Shown: piece by piece, positions 7,796-16,434 of the stretch
Numbering within the stretch: the stretch's first letter is position 1
Layout of the letters: every line of letters starts with the position of its first letter
DNA from: a virus
Virus record (IMG/VR): IMGVR_UViG_3300040856_000225
Coordinates: 1 to 20,043 of that record
Strand: one strand, 5' to 3'
DNA length: 20,043 nucleotides
Notes under the pieces: generated by a model
Seen by the model: the letters and a program-made list of their open reading frames with translations, nothing else
Told to the model about the DNA's origin: nothing
The model's database searches: none
Translations under genes and position numbers: made by a program

Positions 7796-8755
7796 TTAAG
7801 AATATAGTACAATGTCTGAACCAATTCCGTACTGAACACCAGCAGTAAATCTCATAACAACTCTTACGTTTTGAGAACCATCTAGGTCAGCCATATCGAT
7901 TAACTTAACTTCGTTGTGGTCAGATAAAAGACCTGTTCCGAAGAATAAGTTAGATTTTTCAGCAGCAACAGCTTTGTTATCTCCAAGTCCGTTAGCAACA
8001 AATAATTTTACACCATCAAAAGATAATGCTCCATTTTGCCACCACATAGTACCTTGATTAGATACACCGTTAGCACCGATGCTAGATACGTTTTCAGTTC
8101 CAGCAGCATTTTCTAAGATTCCAAATCCTCCTAGTGCTCTTACATAAGCTCTAGCGATGTTTTGAGATACATAGATGTATAAATCTTCTTTTCCGTATAA
8201 AGCAGAAGGAATAGCGTCAACTATTTTTCCTAGCTCTGCGATTACGTTAGCAGAAGTTACAGTTCCAGCAGCAACGTCAATAACGTCACCATCAGCACCT
8301 AATAAAGTAGTAAATCCATCGAATTCACCAGCATTAGCGTTAACACCTGACCAGATATTGTTTTCTGTTTTTTCAGCAACTAATCCAGAAACGTGACCGA
8401 TTAAGTAGTCACTGAATTTAGGAGGTAAGTTGTCAAAAGCAGAGTATCCCATAGATACAGCTTCCCAGTCACTTCTAAAGTCTTTTTTACAAAGCTCTAG
8501 GTTTACTTGGAATTCTTCTGGTTGAAGGATTCTTTCAGTTAATGTAATAGTTGCAGTATCAGTGAAATCACAAGTTGCATCTTTGATTACGTTAGCATCA
8601 GTAGCAATTTTCTTGATTACTTCTTTGAACTTTACATTTGGTTTGATTTCAATACCACCTCTGTCAAGTGTAACACCTGATAATAAAGCAGCAGAAATGT
8701 ACTTGCCTGCAAATTCGCCAGCGTAAGTACTTGTAATTGATGTAGTAGTAGCCAT
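7796..8755 (-). CDS. Major capsid protein
   Basis: This 319-residue protein is the likely HK97-fold capsid subunit. It follows the scaffold gene with a 25-bp gap and is followed by a strong terminator, the classic setting. Seen in the sequence: an N-arm (STYAGEFAGKYISAALLSG), an Arg/Gly-rich turn (LDRGGIEIKPNVKFKEVIKKI), a helix with FRSDWEAVSMGYSAFDNLPP, and a long alpha/beta C-terminal part ending in VVMRFTAGVQYGIGSDIVLY, resembling the P-domain strand. There is no fused N-terminal delta domain, which agrees with a separate scaffold gene. The start is preceded by an A/T-only leader with no Shine-Dalgarno, as in Bacteroidota. Codon choice looks more uniform than in neighbouring genes, as expected for high expression, though I did not quantify this. 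Confidence 0.85.
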   Translation of the reverse strand: MATTTSITSTYAGEFAGKYISAALLSGVTLDRGGIEIKPNVKFKEVIKKIATDANVIKDATCDFTDTATITLTERILQPEEFQVNLELCKKDFRSDWEAVSMGYSAFDNLPPKFSDYLIGHVSGLVAEKTENNIWSGVNANAGEFDGFTTLLGADGDVIDVAAGTVTSANVIAELGKIVDAIPSALYGKEDLYIYVSQNIARAYVRALGGFGILENAAGTENVSSIGANGVSNQGTMWWQNGALSFDGVKLFVANGLGDNKAVAAEKSNLFFGTGLLSDHNEVKLIDMADLDGSQNVRVVMRFTAGVQYGIGSDIVLYS

Positions 8756-8780
8756 TTTTTAATTAATTTTAGTTTTTAGT

Positions 8781-9314
8781 TTATTTTAAATTAGCAATTC
8801 TGTTCATTACTCTATCTCTAGTGCTCATTATCTTGTTTTGACCAAAAGATTTAAAGTTTTGTTTTACTTCCCCTTCAGGGTTGTGTGAGATTGGTTCTGA
8901 AGCTGGTTCAGCAGATAACTTTTCTATTTCTTTTTGCATAGATAGTTTTTCCTCACCGTAACCTAATTTCATTTCTTCAATCATACCTTTTAATTCAGAG
9001 ATTTTAGATTCAAATTCGTCTCTTCCAACGTATTTCATTTCATCCATCTCAATTTCTTCAGAGGCTTCCTCTATTACAGGAACTTCCTCTTGTAAATCTT
9101 CAGATACAACTTCTTCAGAAGATAACTCCTCTTTTACTTCTTCTTCTTGACAAGCAAGCTCAGTAAGTTTTTGAGACATTTCTTCTTCTTCTTTAATTTG
9201 CTCAGAAAGATTTACTTCTTGATTCACCTCAACTTCTTTTACTTCATCTTTCTTAACTAACGATAGTTTTTCCATGATGTCGTTCAAAATTGATGTAGCT
9301 TTAGTGTTTTCCAT
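8781..9314 (-). CDS. Capsid scaffolding protein
   Basis: This 177-residue, very acidic, almost entirely helical protein lies directly upstream of the capsid gene. Residues about 20-95 are a Glu-rich stretch (for example IKEEEEMSQKL). A coiled coil with regular heptads covers about 97-135 (FESKISELKGMIEEM). The end is basic (STRDRVMNRIANLK), the usual capsid-binding tail of scaffolds. Scaffolds guide procapsid assembly and are then removed, here perhaps by the XkdF-like protease encoded three genes upstream. There is no similarity I can name beyond architecture and position. The ATG at 9314 is preceded by an A/T-rich leader of about 65 bp without a recognisable promoter. Confidence 0.75.
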   Translation of the reverse strand: MENTKATSILNDIMEKLSLVKKDEVKEVEVNQEVNLSEQIKEEEEMSQKLTELACQEEEVKEELSSEEVVSEDLQEEVPVIEEASEEIEMDEMKYVGRDEFESKISELKGMIEEMKLGYGEEKLSMQKEIEKLSAEPASEPISHNPEGEVKQNFKSFGQNKIMSTRDRVMNRIANLK

Positions 9315-9379
9315 AAATTTCGATTTATAAATTAATTTATCTTAACTAATTAACTGTATATAAAAAGGTTGTTAGATTT

Positions 9380-9832
9380 TTATGCTTTCTTTTGTATTAT
9401 AAACCATTCAGAACCATCTGACCAAATCATTAATCCTTCATAAGTAACATTTAACTCATAATAATCAGATGAACCATCTAATGTTTGACCAGCTACAGGA
9501 GTTAATCTCACTCTTGTATTTGTGTTAAAACTTCCATTTGTTACTATTCTTATAATTCTGTTTGTGTTTTTAGAAGTTGTAGCATCTGGTAAACTTAAAA
9601 CCATATTTCCAGAACCACCTGACCAGCTTAATTTAATCATTCTTGAGTCATCATAAAGAGAATCGTCTAAATCAAGATTAACACCATCAGAAGCAGTAAT
9701 ATCTGTGTTATGAATATAATTTATAACTTGACTTATAGTTGCTTTTTTAGTTTCGCTACTTTGAACTAATGCAAAACTTTCTGTTCCTTGTAATTCTGTA
9801 GCTGCATTTAATTGTGATATTTTTTTTGACAT
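9380..9832 (-). CDS. Fibre-like virion protein, possible head fibre or decoration
   Basis: This 150-residue protein opens with MSKKISQLNAATELQGTESF, then LVQSSETKKATISQVINYI. This pattern (ISxLxxAxxLxGxExxxxVQxxxTKKxTIxQI) recurs at the N-termini of phage fibres and appendages, where it forms a trimerising or attachment segment. The rest is beta-rich and ends YEGLMIWSDGSEWFIIQ, resembling end-caps in which a Trp-containing motif closes a small beta domain. Its place between protease and scaffold suggests a protein attached to the head, such as a head fibre, rather than a tail fibre. The start lies 3 bp after the stop of the 68-aa gene. The family is recognised only in general terms. Confidence 0.6.
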   Translation of the reverse strand: MSKKISQLNAATELQGTESFALVQSSETKKATISQVINYIHNTDITASDGVNLDLDDSLYDDSRMIKLSWSGGSGNMVLSLPDATTSKNTNRIIRIVTNGSFNTNTRVRLTPVAGQTLDGSSDYYELNVTYEGLMIWSDGSEWFIIQKKA

Positions 9833-9835
9833 TAT

Positions 9836-10042
9836 TTATAATTTTATATTATTACCGTTTTCTTGTAGTATGTTTCCTCCTGATTCTAATAATAAAACAC
9901 CTACTCCTGATATTCTGCCTACACCTTGACTTCTTAAAGTTCCATCACAACATTTTCTTGAGTATGTACCATCTTTACACATACAACCTCTTCTGCTACC
10001 ACTTGGAACAGCGTTTCCTACAGTTTCATTTGTTTTTCTCAT
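9836..10042 (-). CDS. 68-aa Cys-rich small protein
   Basis: I place the start at the ATG 10042-10040, two bases after the protease stop. A longer frame exists only if a TTG at 10063 is used, which would overlap the protease. The product has a basic N-terminus (AVPSGSRRGC) and a cysteine cluster C20-x-C22-x8-C31-C32 within CMCKDGTYSRKCCDG. A glycine-rich hydrophobic segment and an Asn-rich end (ILQENGNNIKL) follow. The four cysteines could bind a metal ion or form disulfides. I recall similar CxC...KCCDG mini-proteins in marine phages, always unassigned. Given its neighbours it may be a minor head component. Confidence 0.65.
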   Translation of the reverse strand: MRKTNETVGNAVPSGSRRGCMCKDGTYSRKCCDGTLRSQGVGRISGVGVLLLESGGNILQENGNNIKL

Positions 10043-10044
10043 AG

Positions 10045-11052
10045 TTATTGTTTTGGCACACAATTAGGCACTTTTCTACCATCTTTATCTTTCATTCCTA
10101 TTTGTTCATAGCCTGCTTGACAAGGATTATCGTCATTTAAATCTAATTCACCAAGTTCTCTTAGTTTGCCTCTTGACCAGTTTAATCCTGCTTTACCACC
10201 CCATAACAAATATGATATAGTTCCACAAGCTTTACTGTCTCCAGCATCATAATAAGTTTCTGCTCTACTTAAATAACTGTACATTCTCTTAATTGTCGAC
10301 ACACTCAATTTCTCACCTCTTGACAACTGCTGAGCTCTTATTTTTCCTACGCTTGTAGCACATTTATTATTTACCTTTTTGTTAAGCTCAATACCTCTTT
10401 TTGCGTTATTTCTAACACCACTTCCGTAATCGCTATATGTAGCAAATTCATATTTGTTATCTAGTATTGAATTGGCAATTTCTAATAGTATTTCTCTAGC
10501 TTCCTCTTCATTGTCTATTTCATTTATCTTACTCATAGCAATTTTATCAGTAAAATATCCTTCTATAGAAAATCCTTTTACTAAACCTGTTTTAACATAG
10601 TTATTCCAAACCTCATCATTGTTTACCTTCATAGAAACCATCCAAGTACCTATTGGTAAATCCATATTGTACTTTCTTGATTTATCGTGTACATCGTCTT
10701 CTATAATCCAAGATTCAACTACAGATAGCCCATACAATTCAGCTTGATGTTCTAATGTAGATTTGTTTTGATTGCCTCTCATTAAGAATAATTCAGATGC
10801 TTTTCTAACAGTGTCTTCACTAAAGAATATATAATATTCATCTTCTCCGTTACGTCTATAAATATTCTTGTTAGGAACTAAAGCAGCACCCATTAATATT
10901 TTCTTTTCTTTATCTACTTCAGCTAATTTTATTTCATGCTGTTTAGATAATGCAATAAAGTTTTCTTCTATTGCTGGCTCATCTACAATAGATATAGCTT
11001 CTATCCCAGATAGTTCTTGTTCTTCGTCTATAAGTAGTTCTACTATTTTCAT
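10045..11052 (-). CDS. XkdF-like prohead protease with extra C-terminal domain
   Basis: This 335-residue protein has two parts. Residues 1 to about 175 resemble the XkdF-type phage serine protease (herpesvirus-assemblin fold, S78-related). Visible features are ISIVDEPAIEENFIALS near the start, a central LMGAALVPNKNIYR, H102 in STLEHQAEL and S162 in KGFSIEGYF, the likely catalytic His and Ser. Such enzymes trim scaffold and capsid during maturation. Residues about 205-300 form a separate domain with conserved-looking YSDYGSGVRNNAKRGIELN, VGKIRAQQLSRGE, and an ACGTISYLLWGGKAGLNW segment that I recall from other phage proteins without a proven role. The last 27 residues (CQAGYEQIGMKDKDGRKVPN, then C) form a Cys-containing tail. 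It is separated from the scaffold by two small genes. The protease call is good; the function of the extra domain is unknown. Confidence 0.8.
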   Translation of the reverse strand: MKIVELLIDEEQELSGIEAISIVDEPAIEENFIALSKQHEIKLAEVDKEKKILMGAALVPNKNIYRRNGEDEYYIFFSEDTVRKASELFLMRGNQNKSTLEHQAELYGLSVVESWIIEDDVHDKSRKYNMDLPIGTWMVSMKVNNDEVWNNYVKTGLVKGFSIEGYFTDKIAMSKINEIDNEEEAREILLEIANSILDNKYEFATYSDYGSGVRNNAKRGIELNKKVNNKCATSVGKIRAQQLSRGEKLSVSTIKRMYSYLSRAETYYDAGDSKACGTISYLLWGGKAGLNWSRGKLRELGELDLNDDNPCQAGYEQIGMKDKDGRKVPNCVPKQ

Positions 11053-11071
11053 ATTGAATTTATTTTAATAA

Positions 11072-12700
11072 TTAACCGACTGATGCCGTGTTTGTAATAT
11101 TTCTTTCTAATTCTTGAGCTGATGTTATTTCTTTGCTAACAACAAACGCTTTTAAAGGTTGCCCTGTTACGCCTGCTAATGTGGTTGCTAATTGACTTAC
11201 GCCTCCAGCACCTACTACATTAAAGTCAGGAGCTTGAACTGTTCCTGCTCCTGTTGCTGCACCTGAAACGCCAGACATCTCTTTCATTGCAGGTGTTTTT
11301 ACAGCTAATATTGATTTTACTTGAGCTAAACCAGAAAGTATAGCAACACCTCTTGCCACTTCTGCTCTTATAGGAGAACTTGGTGTTGGCACAGGTAAGA
11401 ATTGAGATTCATAAGCTCTTTGTGCCGCAGAATAAGTTGACATTGTTGTTGACGCTATAGCTAAAGCTTTTCCTACTCCAGTATTTCTTCCAGCAAGTTC
11501 AGAAGCGAGATTTAACCCTTGACCATACATATCTAAAAGGTCTAGCTTTCCTTCTGCCTCTAATCTAGCTATTTTCATTCTTTGTTTAAACGCTTTTTCG
11601 TCTCTCTTATTTCTTTCTTGATTTGCTCTGTTTGTAATTTCTAGCTCTTTTAAATTAGTGTCAGCTATAATTCCTAAAGTTTCTTCAGCCCATAATTGTA
11701 AAGCTGTTTTTCCTTCAGCTAATTGTTCTGGGTCTGTTATGATGTCTCTAGCTGATTTTAATTGATTTACAATTTCTATATCATTAGGGTCAAAGCCAGT
11801 CGTAGATAATTTTTTAAACTCATTAGTAAGAAAATCAATATCAACCTGTATTTCATCTATCAACTTCTTTCTATTTTCTTTGGCTTTTTCCATTATTTCT
11901 AAGGTTGCCCCAGATGTCGTTACTCCCCCATTTTTTATTGCAATAAATAATGCCTCATACCAAGCCACATTGTCTTGTGTACTAGACATTTCAGCATCTA
12001 ACATCTCTACATATTTAGCCTGTATTTTTGTCATTAAAGCATTTGCCATAGCTTTTTCCCTTAAAACAGGAATATATTCTTCTATTGCTTTTTTAGATTC
12101 TTTTGTTAATCTTCCTTCATCATCTAACTTTAAATTTAAGTTTTTATGACTTCTGTTTAATTCATCAACAGCCTGTCTTCTCTCAACAGTAGATTCTGTT
12201 GCTGAGTCTAATATTTCAACTAAAGTTTGTAATTTTCCTATTTGTTCCCCCGCTTGTTTACTAGCTTGCTTTGTAATGTCAGCTAAGTCTTTCATTCTTT
12301 GTGTTACACCAGTCAACATTTCCCATAACTTTGGTCCGAATGAAATTAAAAGTTGAACACCAATTAAAACTCCACCAATACCCCATAGTGATTTAGCAAG
12401 TTGCCTAAGAGAGTTTACAACACCTTTATTTGTTTCTGCAAAACTTGCAAATAAAGTTACTACTTGAGACAAGTTATTTGCTATAGCTGTAAAACCATAA
12501 GATGCATCTGATGCTAAACGACCTGTTTCTAAAAGTATAGCATTATTTAATCCTGATTGTGCTCTACCTTTTTGAGTTGCTTTAGTTACTTTTGCCTGTG
12601 AATTAGCAACGCCATCAAGAGCTTTTTTTACGTCATTAATTTGTTGAGGAGAAGCTCCTGACGAAACCTGAACATCTATAAGTATTTTTTTACTTGGCAT
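11072..12700 (-). CDS. Tail tape measure protein
   Basis: This 542-residue protein is mostly helical. It has an N-terminal block (QQINDVKKALDGVA), a motif LLETGRLASDASYGFTAIAN at 57-76, and one hydrophobic, probably membrane-spanning segment at about 104-122 (LWGIGGVLIGVQLLISFG). Long charged helices occupy roughly 130-400. The C-terminus is an Ala/Gly/Val-rich part with GKALAIASTTMSTYSAAQRA, then PTPSSPIRAEVARGVAILSG, typical of tape measures. It sets tail length and may help DNA pass the inner membrane. At the usual ratio of about 0.15 nm per residue an unprocessed tail would be near 80 nm, so this is a short tape measure. It lies downstream of the baseplate-type genes, which is not the usual order. 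Confidence 0.8.
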   Translation of the reverse strand: MPSKKILIDVQVSSGASPQQINDVKKALDGVANSQAKVTKATQKGRAQSGLNNAILLETGRLASDASYGFTAIANNLSQVVTLFASFAETNKGVVNSLRQLAKSLWGIGGVLIGVQLLISFGPKLWEMLTGVTQRMKDLADITKQASKQAGEQIGKLQTLVEILDSATESTVERRQAVDELNRSHKNLNLKLDDEGRLTKESKKAIEEYIPVLREKAMANALMTKIQAKYVEMLDAEMSSTQDNVAWYEALFIAIKNGGVTTSGATLEIMEKAKENRKKLIDEIQVDIDFLTNEFKKLSTTGFDPNDIEIVNQLKSARDIITDPEQLAEGKTALQLWAEETLGIIADTNLKELEITNRANQERNKRDEKAFKQRMKIARLEAEGKLDLLDMYGQGLNLASELAGRNTGVGKALAIASTTMSTYSAAQRAYESQFLPVPTPSSPIRAEVARGVAILSGLAQVKSILAVKTPAMKEMSGVSGAATGAGTVQAPDFNVVGAGGVSQLATTLAGVTGQPLKAFVVSKEITSAQELERNITNTASVG

Positions 12701-12836
12701 ATCTCAATCTTTTAAGTTGTTCTTTCATTTGTTTAAAGTCTTTTACAGCTAAATATTTGCCTTTTGCAATTTCTATATTTTCTCCTGCTCCATACCAATC
12801 AGAAGCGTTCAATAAGTCAAGCACGTTTTTTATCAT
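12690..12836 (-). CDS. 48-aa small protein between baseplate and tape measure genes
   Basis: An ATG at 12836-12834 follows the stop of the 742-aa gene by 2 bp. The frame runs 48 codons to a TAA at 12692-12690, overlapping the tape measure start by 11 bp. The product is MIKNVLDLLNASDWYGAGEN, then a segment ending QMKEQLKRLRYAK. It has an amphipathic helix at each end and a Trp-Tyr-Gly-Ala-Gly turn. It fills the whole gap between two large genes, which strongly suggests that it is translated. Its size and position, next to the tape measure and baseplate proteins, fit a minor tail factor. I do not recognise a family. Confidence 0.65.
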   Translation of the reverse strand: MIKNVLDLLNASDWYGAGENIEIAKGKYLAVKDFKQMKEQLKRLRYAK

Positions 12837-12838
12837 AA

Positions 12839-15067
12839 TTATAATTTATTAAGCAGTTCTAATTCACTTACCTCAGTTTTAAAGTTTGTACTTATAGAAT
12901 TAATCGTAAAAGTTCTATCTTGTATCACAAGCTCATCATTTAATCTATAGTTAACTAATATATCTGTTGGCAAATATCCTTTCAATTTATATATTCTTTT
13001 CTTTTCCTCAAAGATTCCGTTAATATAATTAGCGTAGAACTTTTTAAATAAAGAATTAGTTCCTCCATCGTAATTAGTTAAATTCCATTCATCTATTTCA
13101 TCATCAAAGTTAATTGTAAAAGCAGCAGCAGTTGATGTTGTGCCGTCTTCATTAGTATTAGAAGGTCTGTAATATTGTGTTATTTCTACAGGAGTTCCGT
13201 CTGAAATCCACTTAATTCCTGTTCCAGAAGATAATCCAGATTCTTGTATAGCATAAAATACTAAAGGTTTAGTTAGTACTGGAGAATAATTACCAGTATT
13301 TGGAGTTACGTCTGTTTTAGATTCAAAGTCGCCATCTGCTGAATATCCACATAATATATCTGTTATGTAGGGTGAAGGAGATGTAATTGCCGAATAAGGA
13401 CTTGTTCCTGTTTGATTAGTGTCGATTATTCTTTCAAACTTCATGTGTTCAAAAGGCACTTTAACTTCGTATTTAGTTCCTCTATCAACAAACGTAGGTC
13501 TCACTTCTTCGTTACCAAATATCTCATTAAATTGTTCTTGATGATTTATAGATAACAAAGTAGATGGTTCTTCGTACTCAAAATTAATTTGATTATACTC
13601 AAAAGCTCTATCTATAGTTAATTGTTTTGTGTCTATATGTTTTGTTATATCATAACTACCTTCAGACGGATTGTTTGTCGCATCTAAATAAAAGTTATCT
13701 AAAGTATCTACATATATTTTTCCAAAGTCTGTATCGGCAACATCATCAATGTAATATGCTGTTAAATTAAACATCTTAAATAATCCTGTAAGAAAATCAA
13801 TAGTTTTAATTTTAGGAACATTATCTGTTATTATAATTTCACTTGTTGTAGATATACTTGCTCCAGTTCCTCCTATGTTAAATACAGCAGTATTTGTTCC
13901 TGTAGGTATTTGTGTTATTGGGTCAAGTATATACTCTGTCATATTTAGAGTAGGTGTAAAAGATAAGGTTTCATTAGATTCAACAATCCATTTAATTTGA
14001 TAATTAACTAATTCAAATGTTGATATTAATTGAACGGTAAAATCTCTTGAAGCTCCTGCGCCTAAAGCTAATTGTCCTAGTGTATTTCCAGTAACATAAT
14101 CTATAGCTTTTACACTATAAGGTTTGCTTTGGTCTGCTCCTGTTGTGGTTATTGTTAATTGTGCATCATAACGCCTTGTATGTCCTGACGTTGATACAGT
14201 CCAAGTATCTCCACTTATATTAAAACCTAAGTCACCAGAAGAATAACCCCAAGCACCACATATACGACTTAATGTTTCTTCTTGATTTTCGTCTCCTCCT
14301 ACAGCTCCTTTGTTTCTACTTAACCAAAGAAATAGATTACTAAATTCAGTTGAACTAAAGAAATCCCTTGTAAAGACCACGTTAGAAGAATACCCATTAG
14401 CTGTAGTATATTTATCTTCTATAGCTTCTATTATAGTCAAGCATTTAACAGCAGGCTTTAAATCATCAAACTCTAAGCCAATGCCGTTTTGTGATGTATT
14501 ATAGTATAAATTTCCACTATAGTTAGGACTAGATTGAGCCGAATCATAATAAAATCTTTTTGTGTGTGATATTAAAGGATATATTATTTTACCAGAAGAT
14601 AATCCTGTTTGTAATCCATTCTTAACATTAGAGCTTGTATAATCATGTGTATAATCGTCTAATTGACCAAGAGTACTTAGTTCATCATCTCCTAATAAAT
14701 CTTTTAAGTTTATAGTATTACCATAAAAAATAACTTCATAAGAAAAAGGTTTATTATCCTTCATCTTAACATTATTAAGAGAAATCTTACCTCTTCTAAA
14801 TGGAGAGAAATCTAATTCCATTACAGCATCTTTTCTGCTTCTTGCATCAAAACCATTATCAATATTATAATTATACCAATGTTGAAATAACCTGTTGTTA
14901 GTTTTAGAGGCAGGTAATGTAAATGTTTGACTAAAGTCGGTAAATACTTTTTGTATGTCTCTTACATCTTGTATTTTAGATGTTAATGAAATAGTTTCAT
15001 CATTAAACATATCTACTCTCTTATAGACGTCATCATTATTTTTTATGTATAATACTATTTTTTGCAT
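12839..15067 (-). CDS. Distal tail / baseplate protein
   Basis: This 742-residue protein starts MQKIVLYIKNNDDVYKRVDM, followed by DETISLTSKIQDVRDIQKVF and a TDFSQTFTLPASKTNNRLFQHWYNY region. The pattern of an extended N-terminus leading into FTxPASxxNNxxFxHxYN is one I associate with large baseplate proteins of marine Bacteroidota phages. Many beta-strand segments follow, with a central Thr/Ser/Gly-rich region. The end (FTINSISTNFKTEVSELELL) resembles the last strands of a tail-hub domain. It follows the 455-aa gene with a TAATG overlap and precedes the 48-aa and tape measure genes, so it belongs to the tail tip. The exact role (hub, distal tail or adaptor) cannot be fixed from sequence. Confidence 0.65.
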   Translation of the reverse strand: MQKIVLYIKNNDDVYKRVDMFNDETISLTSKIQDVRDIQKVFTDFSQTFTLPASKTNNRLFQHWYNYNIDNGFDARSRKDAVMELDFSPFRRGKISLNNVKMKDNKPFSYEVIFYGNTINLKDLLGDDELSTLGQLDDYTHDYTSSNVKNGLQTGLSSGKIIYPLISHTKRFYYDSAQSSPNYSGNLYYNTSQNGIGLEFDDLKPAVKCLTIIEAIEDKYTTANGYSSNVVFTRDFFSSTEFSNLFLWLSRNKGAVGGDENQEETLSRICGAWGYSSGDLGFNISGDTWTVSTSGHTRRYDAQLTITTTGADQSKPYSVKAIDYVTGNTLGQLALGAGASRDFTVQLISTFELVNYQIKWIVESNETLSFTPTLNMTEYILDPITQIPTGTNTAVFNIGGTGASISTTSEIIITDNVPKIKTIDFLTGLFKMFNLTAYYIDDVADTDFGKIYVDTLDNFYLDATNNPSEGSYDITKHIDTKQLTIDRAFEYNQINFEYEEPSTLLSINHQEQFNEIFGNEEVRPTFVDRGTKYEVKVPFEHMKFERIIDTNQTGTSPYSAITSPSPYITDILCGYSADGDFESKTDVTPNTGNYSPVLTKPLVFYAIQESGLSSGTGIKWISDGTPVEITQYYRPSNTNEDGTTSTAAAFTINFDDEIDEWNLTNYDGGTNSLFKKFYANYINGIFEEKKRIYKLKGYLPTDILVNYRLNDELVIQDRTFTINSISTNFKTEVSELELLNKL

Positions 15068-16434
15068 TATAAAATATTATTTATTTTATTGTAAGCATAG
15101 TCAAAAGATAAAGTATAACTAATAAGTTTATCATTAACTGACTTTTTGAATTGAAGCGTATTAGATTTAAGATTTATCGGCAAAGTATTTGTGCCATCAA
15201 AAATCCATACTTGTTCTGCAAGCAACATCTCTCTTACAACTTCATTATGGTCTTCGCTATAAAATCCTGAATTAACAGTTATTGATTCTTTTCCATTTGC
15301 CATAAATTTCTTTTCTTGATGCTTGCTTAAAGCATAAGATGGTGTACTACCAGAGTTTTCTATATCTAAAATATTATTTTTAAATTGCTCAGAGGTAATA
15401 TTTATATTAGTCATAGATTTCTTAAAGAACCACAAGTTTTGTAGTGCTCCAAATTTATTATAGAATATTATATTTAATGGAGTGTATTTAGGTTCACATA
15501 CTTTTCTAAGCGTTATAACTACATCTGAATAAGAGGGGTTGTTACTAGATATAGTTACATAGTCTCTATCAATTAAATCCTCACTATCTGTTATAATTAA
15601 ATATTGTATTTTTTGATTAGTATTTCCGTTATCAGTTATAACTACAGGCGTTGTTCCTGAACCCCAAGTCACATCATAAGTGTCCCAAAAATCATCAGCA
15701 TTATCCCAGTTTATATCTGCACCTGCTGTACTTGTTAGTGTAGCTGTTACTGTCTCGGCTTCTGCATATATAGGAATCTTTATATCAGCACCATCATTAT
15801 AATAAACTGTAGTATTATGTTGAAGCACCATAGGTGTTGTGTATTGAACACTTCTAGGGTTAGTGCCATCTTCAAAGTAACCATAACCATCTATGCCTAA
15901 GAAACTAGATGTGTTTGTATCTTGAGAGTTTACTTGAACTATAGTTCCTGATGAATCATAAATAGTAATGTCTGCATCTATCCATAAAGTGTCAGTTGCG
16001 TAGTTATTATACTCTGTTTCCATAAAATCTCTTGCAAGCTCACTTAATTCAAATACAACATAAGGTTTAGCAAATAGTATATAGTTTTCACCTGAAGCCA
16101 TAATGTCGGAGCTTATAGATAAAGTTGTGTCGCTATCAATAGCAGTAACACTTGCTGTTGTTGAATCTGTTGTATTCTTTATAAAGCTACCTACTTGAGC
16201 TGTAGTATTGAAGTTTTGTGTACTATCAACTAATTTATTAGCTGTTGTAGAAGTGGTTGTTCCTCTATCTAATTCATCTAATAATTGTTCTTTAGTTAAA
16301 GTGTATCTTTTGTAAGATGCATTTCTTTGTGCTGTTGTTCCAGTCCATATGTATAATTCTAACTTAACAGAGCTCAAGTCTGCGTTAGATACTTTGAAGT
16401 AGAATGGACTTCTTGTGTTTATTATTGTTGACAT
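15067..16434 (-). CDS. Tail tip / baseplate-associated protein with inserted beta module
   Basis: This 455-residue, beta-rich protein begins MSTIINTRSPFYFKVSNADL and has KPYVVFELSELARDFMETEY at about 123-142. It ends with a KSVNDKLISYTLSFDYAYNK segment. Residues about 58-121 (TTTSTTANKLVDSTQNFNTT to SISSDIMASGENYILFA) look like a self-contained beta module of a kind that recurs in phage proteins. It sits where I recall relatives having only a few residues between the TLTK and YVVFEL motifs, which suggests an insertion. The C-terminal half has Trp/Phe-rich strands (LQNLWFFKKSM) typical of tail-tip proteins. It is joined by TAATG overlaps to genes on both sides. The call is by position and resemblance; the precise function is not known. 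Confidence 0.6.
   Translation of the reverse strand: MSTIINTRSPFYFKVSNADLSSVKLELYIWTGTTAQRNASYKRYTLTKEQLLDELDRGTTTSTTANKLVDSTQNFNTTAQVGSFIKNTTDSTTASVTAIDSDTTLSISSDIMASGENYILFAKPYVVFELSELARDFMETEYNNYATDTLWIDADITIYDSSGTIVQVNSQDTNTSSFLGIDGYGYFEDGTNPRSVQYTTPMVLQHNTTVYYNDGADIKIPIYAEAETVTATLTSTAGADINWDNADDFWDTYDVTWGSGTTPVVITDNGNTNQKIQYLIITDSEDLIDRDYVTISSNNPSYSDVVITLRKVCEPKYTPLNIIFYNKFGALQNLWFFKKSMTNINITSEQFKNNILDIENSGSTPSYALSKHQEKKFMANGKESITVNSGFYSEDHNEVVREMLLAEQVWIFDGTNTLPINLKSNTLQFKKSVNDKLISYTLSFDYAYNKINNIL

Noticed and set aside
10043-10063. TTG start extending the Cys-rich protein by seven residues
   Set aside because: It would overlap the protease by 19 bp, while an ATG two bases after the protease stop gives the usual coupled arrangement.
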